DNA of 35,210 nt. Source: Azospirillum oleiclasticum. GTDB taxonomy: Bacteria > Pseudomonadota > Alphaproteobacteria > Azospirillales > Azospirillaceae. This document shows, one piece after another, positions 27,110-35,073 of this stretch. The translations under genes and the position numbers were made by a program. Where the stretch lies: NCBI RefSeq assembly GCF_013423485.1, contig NZ_JABFFR010000057.1:1-35210 (forward strand), read 5' to 3'. The notes under the pieces are model-generated. The model worked only from the letters and a program-made list of their open reading frames with translations, had not been told where the DNA came from and did no database searches. How positions within the stretch are numbered: the stretch's first letter is position 1; each line of letters begins with the position of its first letter.

Positions 27110-28327
27110 CTATGATTGTCCCGCCGGCGCCGATTGCACGCAGATCAGCCGCCATCGCCCCGAGGTCCGGGACCAGACCGCCATCGCCATCGCCTCGATC
27201 CGCTTCGGCTTTCCACCCACGAGGATGTCGATCCCCAGGCGGCTCAGCACCAGCGCGGCATCGCCCGAAACCTGGATCGACTGCCCGCTTCGGGTGACGT
27301 GCCGATAGCGCACATGTCCGCTGGCGAAGCCGGCGATGTAGCTTTCCTTGCTGTCGGTGCCACCGCTGGAATGGATGTAGCGCAGCGTCGTATCCAGCAG
27401 ACGGTCGAGCGTCGCGATGTCGCCGGCCAGCATCGCCGCGTAGCGTTCGTCCTCCAGCGCGGCAATGGTGACCGCCGGCTCCCGCGTGGGCAGCGCCGCG
27501 AGCGCGCTCATGTCGCGCCCGCCCCAGCCCAGGGCCTCGGCCTCGGCCAGGCGGGCCCGGTTCAGCGCCGCCTGCGGCATCGCCAATCCCCGCGCCTCGG
27601 CCAGCGCCAGCACCAGGTCCAGATCCTTGGCGATCAGGCTGATCGACGCGGCCGGGGTCCAGTCCCGCTCTTTCAGCTTTTCCACCTTCGACGCGATATA
27701 GGGCGAGGCCGCGGCGCTCCCGGCGATCAGATCGATCACCGCGGGGCGGTTCAACCCGCACGCTTCGGCCAGGGCCAGCGCCTCGGCCAGCGCCCCGTTC
27801 ATCGATCCCACCAGCGAGTTGACCACAAGCTTCGCCACCCGCGCTTCTTCCGCCGGACCAAGCCAGGTGATGCGCTTGCCCAGAACCTCGAGGATCGGGT
27901 GCTGCGCCTCGAACACGTCGCGCGGACCCGAGACGAAAAGGCTCAAGGCTCCCTCCGCCGCCAGACCGGTGCTGCCGGAAACCGGCGCCCGCAGATAAGC
28001 CACGCCCGCTTTGTCCAGGAGGTCCGCCGCCCGGGCCGAGGCATCGGGCGACAGCGTGCTCATGTCGATCAGCGTGGTTCCGGGCCGCAGTGCGCCGGCC
28101 AGCCCGGCCAGCAGCGCGCGAAAGGCGGCATCGTCGGGGATCGTGGAGATCAGCACGTCCGCCCCCGCCGCGAGTTCCACCGGCGTGGCCGCGGCGGCCA
28201 CCCCGCATCCCGCCGCGCGCGCCGGGTCGAGGTCGTAGCCGGTGACGGTCCAACCGACAGCCGCCAGACGCGGTGCCATGACCGAACCCATATGGCCCAG
28301 CCCGATCCAGCCGATGCCGGGCCTCAT
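27110..28327 (-). CDS. Beta-hydroxyacid dehydrogenase fused to an NTF2-like domain
   Basis: 405 residues in two parts. Residues 1-285 form an NAD(P)-dependent dehydrogenase of the 3-hydroxyisobutyrate family: GWIGLGHMGSVMAPRL for the Rossmann loop, APVSGSTGLAAEGALS for the substrate, and catalytic K166 in RVAKLVVNSLVGSMNGAL. Residues about 287-405 are an extra NTF2/SnoaL-like (DUF4440-type) domain, LEDERYAAMLAGDIATLDRL through SRTSGRWRLICVQ. The fusion is in frame with no break. That domain is closely related to the free protein encoded at 33401-33778. The start overlaps the YciI stop, so it belongs to the transporter operon. The fusion's role is not known to me. Confidence 0.88.
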   Translation of the reverse strand: MRPGIGWIGLGHMGSVMAPRLAAVGWTVTGYDLDPARAAGCGVAAAATPVELAAGADVLISTIPDDAAFRALLAGLAGALRPGTTLIDMSTLSPDASARAADLLDKAGVAYLRAPVSGSTGLAAEGALSLFVSGPRDVFEAQHPILEVLGKRITWLGPAEEARVAKLVVNSLVGSMNGALAEALALAEACGLNRPAVIDLIAGSAAASPYIASKVEKLKERDWTPAASISLIAKDLDLVLALAEARGLAMPQAALNRARLAEAEALGWGGRDMSALAALPTREPAVTIAALEDERYAAMLAGDIATLDRLLDTTLRYIHSSGGTDSKESYIAGFASGHVRYRHVTRSGQSIQVSGDAALVLSRLGIDILVGGKPKRIEAMAMAVWSRTSGRWRLICVQSAPAGQS

Positions 28328-28641
28328 GAGCTGGCTCCGTCATGGCTGCCGGGGCCAAGGCGGTCGTCCCAGCGCTTCTTGAACAGATGGATGCTGATGG
28401 TCCCCCAGACCCCGGCCTTGTGGAAGGGGTCGTTGCGGTTGAACGCCTCGGCCGTGGCGTGGTCGGGCGCCTCGATCACGAACATGCTGCCGACGGCGGT
28501 CTCGCCGTCTTCGGCCAGCAGCGGCCCGGCCACCACCAGCCGCACCGTGGCGGCCTTCAGATAGTCCTGATGCGCCTGAAGGTTCCGGGCCCGCAACCCC
28601 GCGCGGTCGCCCCCGTCGAGACAGTGGATGCTGTAGAGCAT
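28324..28641 (-). CDS. YciI family protein
   Basis: 105 residues of the ferredoxin-like YciI fold: MLYSIHCLDGGDRAGLRARN, then HQDYLKAATVRLVVAGPLLA and PFHKAGVWGTISIHLFKKRW. The conserved His-Asp type pocket is present (AHQDYL). Some relatives act as small hydrolases or isomerases of ring-cleavage products, which would suit the VOC and dehydrogenase neighbours; no reaction can be stated. It begins 8 bases after livF and overlaps the dehydrogenase gene. Confidence 0.85.
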   Translation of the reverse strand: MLYSIHCLDGGDRAGLRARNLQAHQDYLKAATVRLVVAGPLLAEDGETAVGSMFVIEAPDHATAEAFNRNDPFHKAGVWGTISIHLFKKRWDDRLGPGSHDGASS

Positions 28642-28649
28642 GGTCCCCC

Positions 28650-29384
28650 CTATGTGCCGAGATAGAATTGCCGGACGAGGTGATTGTCCCGGAGGCTTTC
28701 GGCGGTCTCTCCCTCGAAGGCGATGCTGCCGTGAACCAGCACCGAGCCGCGGTCGGCAATGCGGATCGCCTGGGTGAAATTCTGCTCGGCCATCAGCACG
28801 GTCAGGCCCAGCTTCGCCTTCAGGCTGCCGATGGTCTCGATGACCTGCTTGACGATGATCGGCGCAAGGCCGACCGAAGGTTCATCGACCAGAAGGATGC
28901 GTGGCACCGACATCAGCGCCCGGCCGATGGCGACCATCTGCTGTTCGCCTCCGCTCATCGAGCCGACCCGCTGCCGCCGCCGTTCCTCCAGCCGGGGGAA
29001 GGTCTCGAAGCAGAGCCGCAGGTTGTGCGAAATCTCGCGCCGTGCGGCGGCCCGCCAAGCGCCGAGGACAAGGTTCTCCTCCACCGTCAGATCGCGGAAC
29101 AGGCGCCGTCCCTCCGGCACCAGCACGACGCCCAGATCGACGATCTCCTCCGGCGCCCGCCCGGTCAGATCCACCTCGCGCCCGTCCAGCCAGGCGCGAA
29201 CCGTGCCGCGCGTGGGCTTCACCAGCCCCAGGATCGACTGCATCAGCGTCGACTTGCCATTTCCGTTGGTGCCCAGCAGCGCCACGATCTGCCCCTCGGG
29301 CACCCGCAGCGACACGTCGTGCAGCACGCGGACCGCGCCGTAACCGGCATCCAGCCCCTGAACGACCAGCGCATCATGTGCCAA
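28650..29384 (-). CDS. livF: Branched-chain-amino-acid-type ABC transporter ATPase (LivF-like)
   Basis: 244-residue ATPase of the LivF branch: Walker A GTNGNGKST at 38-46, signature MSGGEQQMVAIGRALM, Walker B ILLVDEPSVGLAP and a final FYLGT. It pairs with the LivG-like ATPase upstream (11-base overlap) to drive the transporter. As the cluster contains catabolic enzymes, the substrate is probably an organic acid or aromatic compound rather than leucine; that is inference. Confidence 0.93.
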   Translation of the reverse strand: MAHDALVVQGLDAGYGAVRVLHDVSLRVPEGQIVALLGTNGNGKSTLMQSILGLVKPTRGTVRAWLDGREVDLTGRAPEEIVDLGVVLVPEGRRLFRDLTVEENLVLGAWRAAARREISHNLRLCFETFPRLEERRRQRVGSMSGGEQQMVAIGRALMSVPRILLVDEPSVGLAPIIVKQVIETIGSLKAKLGLTVLMAEQNFTQAIRIADRGSVLVHGSIAFEGETAESLRDNHLVRQFYLGT

Positions 29385-30093
29385 GATATGCGGCCTCCAC
29401 CTCGGGTGTCGCCAGAACGGTCTGCGGGTCGCCCTCCACGATCTTCCGGCCGGCGACGAAGACCGCCAGACGCTGCGAAAAGGCGGTGATCGCCCGCATC
29501 ACGTGCTCGATCATGATGACCGCCGTGCCGTCCCCATTCAGCGCGAAAAGCAGATCCAGGATCTGGTCCACCTCGGAATGGGACAGGCCCGCCATCACCT
29601 CGTCCGCGATCAGAAGCGCCGGCTCCGGCGCCAGCGCGCGCGCCAGCTCCAGCTTGCGCAGATCCACCTGCGTCAAGCTGTGCGGGTGTGAATGGGCCTT
29701 GTCCTGCAATCCCACCCGTTCCAGGCACGCGCGGGCCCGGGCCCGGGCATCCGCCACCGGCAGCGGCGGCACGGAAAACCGCAGCGGCACCGTCACGTTC
29801 TCCAGAACGGTCAGGCTGCGGAACGGACGGGGCAGTTGGAAGGTGCGGCTGAGGCCGAGCCGCGCCCGTTCGTGCGGCTTCAGCCCGGCCAGCGGCCGGT
29901 TCCTGAACAGCACCACGCCGGCATGGTCGGGGAAATCCCCCGCGATGCAGTTGACGAAAGTGCTTTTCCCGGAGCCGTTGGGGCCGACCAGCCCCAGCCG
30001 CTCGCCCGGGGCGACGGTCAAGGCGATGCCGTTCAGCGCGGTGAAGCCGCCGAAGGTTTTGCCGAGGCCGCGCACGTCGAGGACCGCGTTCAT
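29374..30093 (-). CDS. livG: Branched-chain-amino-acid-type ABC transporter ATPase (LivG-like)
   Basis: 239 residues: Walker A GPNGSGKST at 37-45, GLSRTFQLPRPFRSLTVLEN for the Q-loop, LTQVDLRKLELARALAPEP as the degenerate signature, LLIADEVMAGLS and the H-loop MIEHVMRAI typical of LivG. Start at 30093 gives an ATGA overlap with livM; longer readings lie inside livM and livH. Confidence 0.93.
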   Translation of the reverse strand: MNAVLDVRGLGKTFGGFTALNGIALTVAPGERLGLVGPNGSGKSTFVNCIAGDFPDHAGVVLFRNRPLAGLKPHERARLGLSRTFQLPRPFRSLTVLENVTVPLRFSVPPLPVADARARARACLERVGLQDKAHSHPHSLTQVDLRKLELARALAPEPALLIADEVMAGLSHSEVDQILDLLFALNGDGTAVIMIEHVMRAITAFSQRLAVFVAGRKIVEGDPQTVLATPEVEAAYLGT

Positions 30094-31040
30094 GCCGTGT
30101 CGCCCCGTCCGCGCCAGGCCCGGATCAGGCCGAGGATGCCCTTGGGGGCCAGCATCACGAACAGGATCAGGACGCCGCCCACGATGAGCAGGTTCCCGGC
30201 CGAGGAAATCGTCACTGTGGCGCCCTGTTGCAGCGTGCTCAGCAGCGTCGCGCCGATCACCGGACCGACCCAGCCTTGTGTGCCTCCGATCAGCGTCATG
30301 GCCATGGCGTTGATCGTATGGGTCAGCGAGAACGCGGCCTCGGGGTTGAGGTAGGAGGCGTAATAGGGCAACGGCGCCCCGGCCATCCCCATCATCCCGC
30401 CGCTGATGGCCGTGGCGATCAGTTTCAGCCGCAGCGTCGGCACCCCGGCGGCGGCGGCGGCCCGCTCGTCGTCGCGGATGGTGGCAAGGCCGAGGCCAAG
30501 GCGCGACCGCTCGATCCCCGCCGCCACGGCGATCCCGCCAAGCGCCAGGACGAGCATCAGCACGAACAGGAACTCGCTGTAATTGCCGAAGACGGCATAC
30601 CCCTGCGGGCGCATCGTATAGGCGCCCGAGGAGCCGCCCGCATACGGCCAGTTCACCACCAGCGTCTGCAGCACCACGGCCAGCGACAGCGTGGCGATCG
30701 AGAAATAGACCCCGCGCAGCCGCAGCGTCAGCCAGCCCATGCCGAGACCCAGCGCGCCGCTGACCAACCCCGCCGCCAGCACGCAGACAAGCAGGTCGAG
30801 ATTCAGCGCCTTGGTCAGAAGGATCGTGGTGTAGGCCCCCGCGGCGAAGAAGGCGGCGGTACCGAAGTTCACATAGCCGGAATAGCCCGCCAGGATGTTC
30901 CAGGCGACGGCGAGAAGCACATATTGCAGGATCACATAGCCCGTATACCAGGCATAGTCGTTGTCGATCAGCCGCAGGATGAGGATCAGCGCCACCCCGG
31001 CGGCCGCAAGACCCACGTTCAGGCGAAGGGGGCGGCTCAT
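30090..31040 (-). CDS. livM: Branched-chain-amino-acid-type ABC transporter permease (LivM-like)
   Basis: 316-residue inner-membrane permease with about nine hydrophobic segments. Family hallmarks are AWNILAGYSGYVNFGTAAFF, LTLRLRGVYFSIATL, and the cytoplasmic loop GLATIRDDERAAAAAGVPTL that contacts the ATPases. The C-terminus MLAPKGILGLIRAW is typical. The start at 31040 overlaps the livH stop. Confidence 0.92.
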   Translation of the reverse strand: MSRPLRLNVGLAAAGVALILILRLIDNDYAWYTGYVILQYVLLAVAWNILAGYSGYVNFGTAAFFAAGAYTTILLTKALNLDLLVCVLAAGLVSGALGLGMGWLTLRLRGVYFSIATLSLAVVLQTLVVNWPYAGGSSGAYTMRPQGYAVFGNYSEFLFVLMLVLALGGIAVAAGIERSRLGLGLATIRDDERAAAAAGVPTLRLKLIATAISGGMMGMAGAPLPYYASYLNPEAAFSLTHTINAMAMTLIGGTQGWVGPVIGATLLSTLQQGATVTISSAGNLLIVGGVLILFVMLAPKGILGLIRAWRGRGDTA

Positions 31041-31918
31041 GCGTGCGCCCTTCCGAACATGCCCTGCGGGCGCAGCGCCAGGACGGCCAGCAGCAGGCTG
31101 AAGGCCACCGCGGGGGACCAGGCCGGGCCGAACAGCGTGGCGGTGACATTCTCGATCACGCCGAAAACCAGCGCGGCGACCAGCGTCCCGGGCAGGCTGC
31201 CCAATCCGGCAAGGATGACGACCGCGAGGACGCGCCCGATGAAGACGTGGCCCGAATGGGCATCCACCGGCTGCACCACGATCAGGCAGCCCCCGGCGAT
31301 GGCGGCGAGCGCCACCGACAGGCCGAAGGCCACGGTCTTGATGCGGATCGGGTCCGCGCCAAGGAAGCGCAGCGCGTCGCGGTCCTGCGCCACCGCCGCC
31401 ACCGCCCGGCCGGTGAAGCTGCGGCGCAGCCACAGAAGCAGCGCGGCGATGCAGGCCAGCGACATCAGCGCAGGCAACAGCATACGCAGCGGCAGGCCGA
31501 CCGGACCAAGGCCGAGACTGAGCCCGCCATAACCGGTTTCGACCCAGCGCTGGTCGGCGCCGTAGACCAGAACCAGGGAAACCTCGATCACGATCATCAG
31601 CCCGAAGAAGAAGGCAAGACCCTGCATCGCCTCGTCGCCGCGCCGCTCGAAGTACAGGTGGTAAAGCCGGTAGAGCCCTGCCCCCAGAAGCCCGAAGACG
31701 GGGGCGATCAGCAGGGCGGCCAGGAGCGGGTCGAACCCGGTCGGGGCGCACAGCGCGGCGATCACGCAACTCGCCAGCACCATCATCGCGGGATGGGCGA
31801 TGTTCACCACATCCAGCATCCCGAATGACACCGCCAGCCCCATCGAGGCGATGGCGTAAAGACAGCCCAGCAACAGGCCGGACACGACCGCGTTGGCGAT
31901 CAGCACAGGGTCCAGCAT
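31037..31918 (-). CDS. livH: Branched-chain-amino-acid-type ABC transporter permease (LivH-like)
   Basis: 293-residue permease with about eight membrane segments. Hallmarks are VVSGLLLGCLYAIASMGLAV, DVVNIAHPAMMVLASCV, the coupling loop AVAQDRDALRFLGADPIRIK, and the end ALRPQGMFGR. It lies 52 bases after the binding-protein gene. Confidence 0.92.
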   Translation of the reverse strand: MLDPVLIANAVVSGLLLGCLYAIASMGLAVSFGMLDVVNIAHPAMMVLASCVIAALCAPTGFDPLLAALLIAPVFGLLGAGLYRLYHLYFERRGDEAMQGLAFFFGLMIVIEVSLVLVYGADQRWVETGYGGLSLGLGPVGLPLRMLLPALMSLACIAALLLWLRRSFTGRAVAAVAQDRDALRFLGADPIRIKTVAFGLSVALAAIAGGCLIVVQPVDAHSGHVFIGRVLAVVILAGLGSLPGTLVAALVFGVIENVTATLFGPAWSPAVAFSLLLAVLALRPQGMFGRAHA

Positions 31919-31970
31919 CTCGTCTCCATCCGTGAAAGGGGCCGGCTCCCCGCAGAGAGCGTCAGGCGCA

Positions 31971-33236
31971 TCAGGCGGCGGGGAAGCCGGGGCGCAGCTG
32001 GCCCGATCTGTATTGCGGCGGATAGAGGATCACCTGCGTGCCCGGCTGCTTGAACTGCGCCAGATCGTTGCCGGTCACGCCCTGATACTGGATGTAGATG
32101 TTGCGCTCCTCCACCCATTCGCCGGTCTGGTCGAAGCGCAGCTCGCCGATGATGGTGGGGAAGGCCTCGCGATGCAGCGCCGCGCCGATGGCCGCCTGAT
32201 CCAGCGAGCCGGCCCGCGTCACCGCCTGCTCGAGCACCTGCATCTGCGCGTAGGCCAGCGGCGGGGCGTAAAGGCCCAGCGTCTCGGCCCCCTTCGCCTC
32301 GGCAGCGGCGCGGTAGCGGTCGAGGAAGGCGGCGGTACCGGGGAAGGTCATCGTCGGTTCCGGCGCGTAGACATCCCAGCAGACGAGATTGTTCAACTGC
32401 GCGCCGAGCTGGGCCTTGATCGCCGTCACCTGCGGGCCGACCATGCCGCCGCCCAGCATTTTCGCCGTCAGCTTCAGTTCGCCCGCCGCCTTCAGCAGTC
32501 CCACCGAATCCGGCGGGTAGGAGGCGAAGAACACCAGGTCCGGCGCGGCCGACCGGATGGCGCGCACGATGGGCGAGAAATCCACCGTCGAAGGCGGGTA
32601 GGCGCGATCGTAGACCACCCTGATGCCGTGCTCCCGCGCCTGCCAGCGGGCGCTTTCCATCGCGCGGTTGGAAAAATCGCTGTCCAGGCCGGCGATGGAG
32701 AGCGTGGCCGGCGTCGGGTTCAAGCCGCGGGCGATCTCGAAAAATCCCTTCGCGAAGTCCACATTCATCCTGCGGCCGACCGGGCTGATGTTGGCGGTGC
32801 CGCCGTATTTGAACATCTCGTTGGTGCTCGATCCGAGAAGCGAGACGAAAGCCATGCCGCGCCGTATGATCACGGGCATGGCTGGGGCAATCAGGGCGGT
32901 GCCATAGGACGAGATCACCAGATCGACTTTGTCCACGTCCAGAAGCTTGGTGTAGATCCCCGGAACATTGGCGCCGTTGCTTTGGTCGTCGTAGAAAACC
33001 AGCTTGACCGAACGGCCCAGAAGCCCGCCGCGGGCGTTGATGTCTTCGGCCCAGACCTGCTGGGCCAGAAGTGCGGGACGGCCGTTCCCCGCGAGCGCAC
33101 CGCTGAGCGGCATCGAAAACCCAATCCGGATCGGCTCACCCGCGGGGGCCTGCGCCACCCCCCGTCCGGCCGCGGCCGATACCGCGGCCGCCGTGGCGAG
33201 AAGCCCGAAGCCCCGCCGCGTCATTCTTCCGTTCAT
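31971..33236 (-). CDS. HAAT-family ABC transporter substrate-binding protein
   Basis: 421-residue periplasmic binding protein of the leucine/isoleucine/valine type (Peripla_BP_6). A twin-arginine-like leader MTRRGFGLLATAAAV ends near GVAQA. The mature part has RIGFSMPLSGALAGNG, AEDINARGGLLGRSVKLVFY, and DLVISSYGTALIAPAM; this type is also used for aromatic and organic acids. Start at 33236 follows GGGAGGG. First gene of the leftward operon; its control region (33237-33400) is AT-rich and shared with the divergent NTF2-like gene. Confidence 0.9.
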   Translation of the reverse strand: MNGRMTRRGFGLLATAAAVSAAAGRGVAQAPAGEPIRIGFSMPLSGALAGNGRPALLAQQVWAEDINARGGLLGRSVKLVFYDDQSNGANVPGIYTKLLDVDKVDLVISSYGTALIAPAMPVIIRRGMAFVSLLGSSTNEMFKYGGTANISPVGRRMNVDFAKGFFEIARGLNPTPATLSIAGLDSDFSNRAMESARWQAREHGIRVVYDRAYPPSTVDFSPIVRAIRSAAPDLVFFASYPPDSVGLLKAAGELKLTAKMLGGGMVGPQVTAIKAQLGAQLNNLVCWDVYAPEPTMTFPGTAAFLDRYRAAAEAKGAETLGLYAPPLAYAQMQVLEQAVTRAGSLDQAAIGAALHREAFPTIIGELRFDQTGEWVEERNIYIQYQGVTGNDLAQFKQPGTQVILYPPQYRSGQLRPGFPAA

Positions 33237-33292
33237 TCGCACCCTCCCCGATGTCCGGCCGTCACCCTCCTGTTCGGAGCGGCAGCCATTTT

Positions 33293-33346
33293 TTGTATCA
33301 TTGACTACAATTTCTATATCGTCAACAAAAATATATATTTCTTGAC
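33293..33346. promoter_or_regulatory. AT-rich divergent control region with operator-like repeats
   Basis: TTGTA-N8-TACAA (33293-33310) is a palindrome of the kind bound by FCD-type GntR proteins. It overlaps a series of alternating TTGAC (33301), GTCAA (33321) and TTGAC (33342) words. AATATATATTTCT (33330-33342) recurs exactly before the GntR gene. The region separates the binding-protein gene from the NTF2-like gene. Confidence 0.45.
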
Positions 33347-33400
33347 GGCCGCGCGCCCGGTGCCGAGGATGCGGGGCGGAGCAATCTCGGAGAGAACGCG

Positions 33401-33778
33401 ATGACGTCGGAGGTTTCGCGATTGGAGGAGGCGGAGGCACGTCGCTGCGCCGCGCTGATGGCGGGGGACGCCAGTGCGCTGGAGGCGATGCTGGCCGCTG
33501 ACCTGGTCCATATCCACCTGAACGGCCGGATCGACGACAAGATCGGCTTCATGGCCGGCTTCCGCGACACATACCTGTTCCGACAGGTCACCCGCGGGCC
33601 GCTGAACATCCGCACCTGGGGCGACAGCGCGGTGATGATCGGGCCGCTGACACAAAGGCTCGCGATCCGCACGACCGGAGAGGAAATGGCGGTGCGCGCC
33701 ATCACCACCCAGACATGGCAGCGGTCGGGTGGCGAATGGCTGCTGACCACCTGCCACAACGCGCCGGTCTCCGGCTGA
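33401..33778 (+). CDS. NTF2-like (DUF4440-type) protein
   Basis: 125-residue cone-shaped NTF2/SnoaL-like protein: RLEEAEARRCAALMAGDASA, ADLVHIHLNGRIDDKIGFMA, then TQTWQRSGGEWLLTTCHNAP. It aligns by eye along its whole length with the C-terminal domain of the dehydrogenase at 27110-28327. Such domains can be isomerases, dehydratases, hydrolases or just binding domains. Ribosome site GGAGAGA lies 8 bases before the ATG. Divergent from the transporter operon. Confidence 0.82.
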   Translation: MTSEVSRLEEAEARRCAALMAGDASALEAMLAADLVHIHLNGRIDDKIGFMAGFRDTYLFRQVTRGPLNIRTWGDSAVMIGPLTQRLAIRTTGEEMAVRAITTQTWQRSGGEWLLTTCHNAPVSG

Positions 33779-33794
33779 CGGAAGAGCGAATGCG

Positions 33795-34199
33795 ATGCCC
33801 CTGGCAGTCTTTTCGCGCGGCAACGGTGTCTTGAGGCTCGGCAAGGTCATCGGCGACGCGCGGCAGCGCGCTCGCACATCGCGGCCGATCCACAACATCC
33901 GGGAGCAGATCTCCCATCCATCGCAGATGATGACGCTGAAGCCGGGCGACATCCTGGCCACCGGGACGCCATCGGGCGTGGGCGTGGCGAAGGTGCCGCC
34001 GGCTTTTCTGCCGCCGGGAGACGTGATGCGGGTCGTGATCCCCGGTCCCGGTCATAGCGAGAACCGGGTGGTGACCGAGGCACAACCCGTGGGAGCGGGA
34101 GTCAGCCCTTCCGCGCCCGCCATCGTGGGATCGCGGCCTCTCCCGCTTCCCGGGCGGCGGCCAGAAGCGCCTCGGACGTGCTCAGGAAATGCTCGGTGA
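33795..34199 (+). pseudogene. Fumarylacetoacetate hydrolase family, C-terminal remnant
   Basis: The middle of this frame (about 33885-34090), with SQMMTLKPGDILATGTPSGV, then PPAFLPPGDVMRVVIPG and NRVV, is the C-terminal end of a fumarylacetoacetate hydrolase (FAH) family enzyme. The catalytic N-terminal three quarters, with the metal ligands, are missing; the first 30 codons show no similarity. The frame has lost its normal stop and runs antisense into the GntR gene. It is a decayed gene, evidence that the cluster once had a ring-cleavage-product or diketo-acid hydrolase. Confidence 0.75.
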
Positions 34200-34866
34200 T
34201 CGCCACGCAGGCGGCATCGGCATCGCGGCGCTGCGCCAGTTCGGCGAGTTGGATATGCTCCTCGCGCACGTTGCGCTTGCCCAGGGTCAGGCTGAGCGTA
34301 ACCGACCAGTAGCGATATCGCTCGCTGCGTTGGTACAGCATCTCGCGGAGGTCCAGCAGGCAGCGGTTCGGGCAGGCGGCGACCAGGGCGCGGTGGAATT
34401 CCGCATGCGCCTCCAGCCAGGCGGGTCCGGGACCCTGCGGCCCGCTGCCCTGTCCCGCATCATGCAGACGCGTCAACCGGTGCAGGGCCGCAACAAGGCG
34501 GCTTTCCCATTCCACATCACCGTGCATGATCGACTTGCGCAGGCAGGAGGCATCGATCTCGGCGCGCGTCTCCGTCAACTGCTCGAACTCTTCCCAAGAG
34601 ATCGGAGCGACGGCGAACCCCTTCTGCGCCTCCAACGTCGCCATGCCGTCCGCGGTGAGCCGCTGCAGCGCTTCGCGCGCGGCACCAAGGCTTACGCCAT
34701 AGGTCCCACAGACATAGCTGGTCTTGATCTTCGCCCCGGGAAGGAGGCGGCATTCAAGAATTTCACGCCGCAGCCCTTGATAAACGATTTCCGATTGGGT
34801 TGGCGATTTGTGATCCAAGCTATGCCCCTTGTCCAGCGACGTCCCGGACTGCCCCTCTGGCGCCAT
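34102..34866 (-). CDS. GntR-family regulator, FCD type
   Basis: 254 residues. The N-terminal winged helix is SEIVYQGLRREILECRLLPG followed by YGVSLGAAREALQRLTADGM; the C-terminal FCD ligand domain has metal-type histidines in AEFHRALVAACPN, REEHIQLAEL and ITEHFL. The start at 34866 is preceded by AAGGGAGG; a further ATG at 34938 would translate across that site. As the only regulator in the 26.3-34.9 kb cluster, it probably controls the transporter operon and NTF2-like gene in response to an organic acid. Confidence 0.88.
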   Translation of the reverse strand: MAPEGQSGTSLDKGHSLDHKSPTQSEIVYQGLRREILECRLLPGAKIKTSYVCGTYGVSLGAAREALQRLTADGMATLEAQKGFAVAPISWEEFEQLTETRAEIDASCLRKSIMHGDVEWESRLVAALHRLTRLHDAGQGSGPQGPGPAWLEAHAEFHRALVAACPNRCLLDLREMLYQRSERYRYWSVTLSLTLGKRNVREEHIQLAELAQRRDADAACVAITEHFLSTSEALLAAAREAGEAAIPRWRARKG

Positions 34867-34957
34867 GAGGAATTGCCTCCCTTGAAGGAAAGGGATTTGA
34901 GGGATGTCAGGGGGGCCGTCTGACGTGTCGCCTGACACCCCCGGGAACCGCTACGAT

Positions 34958-34970
34958 AATATATATTTCT
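34958..34970. promoter_or_regulatory. Possible GntR operator, copy of the transporter-promoter word
   Basis: AATATATATTTCT is identical to 33330-33342. In DNA this GC-rich a shared 13-base AT word before a regulator and its likely target suggests a common binding or promoter element; it could be a plain -10 region. Confidence 0.35.
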
Positions 34971-35053
34971 GCGAAAAATGCGCAAGTCCTCCCTCTGTGT
35001 CGTGCAGGGCAATTGCTTGAAGCGACGTCCGTTGCCATCGTAGGCTTTCCGTC

Positions 35054-35073
35054 ATTCCCGCGAAGGCGGGAAT
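35054..35073. repeat. REP-like palindrome
   Basis: ATTCCCGC-GAAG-GCGGGAAT, within GTCATTCCCGCGAAGGCGGG, is the common short interspersed palindrome of proteobacterial genomes. An eight-base-pair stem with a four-base loop. Confidence 0.7.

Noticed and set aside
26331..28358. A 675-residue reading joining the VOC protein to upstream sequence
   Set aside because: The upstream part is the dehydrogenase gene in another frame; the VOC gene has its own AAGGAGG and ATG at 26924.
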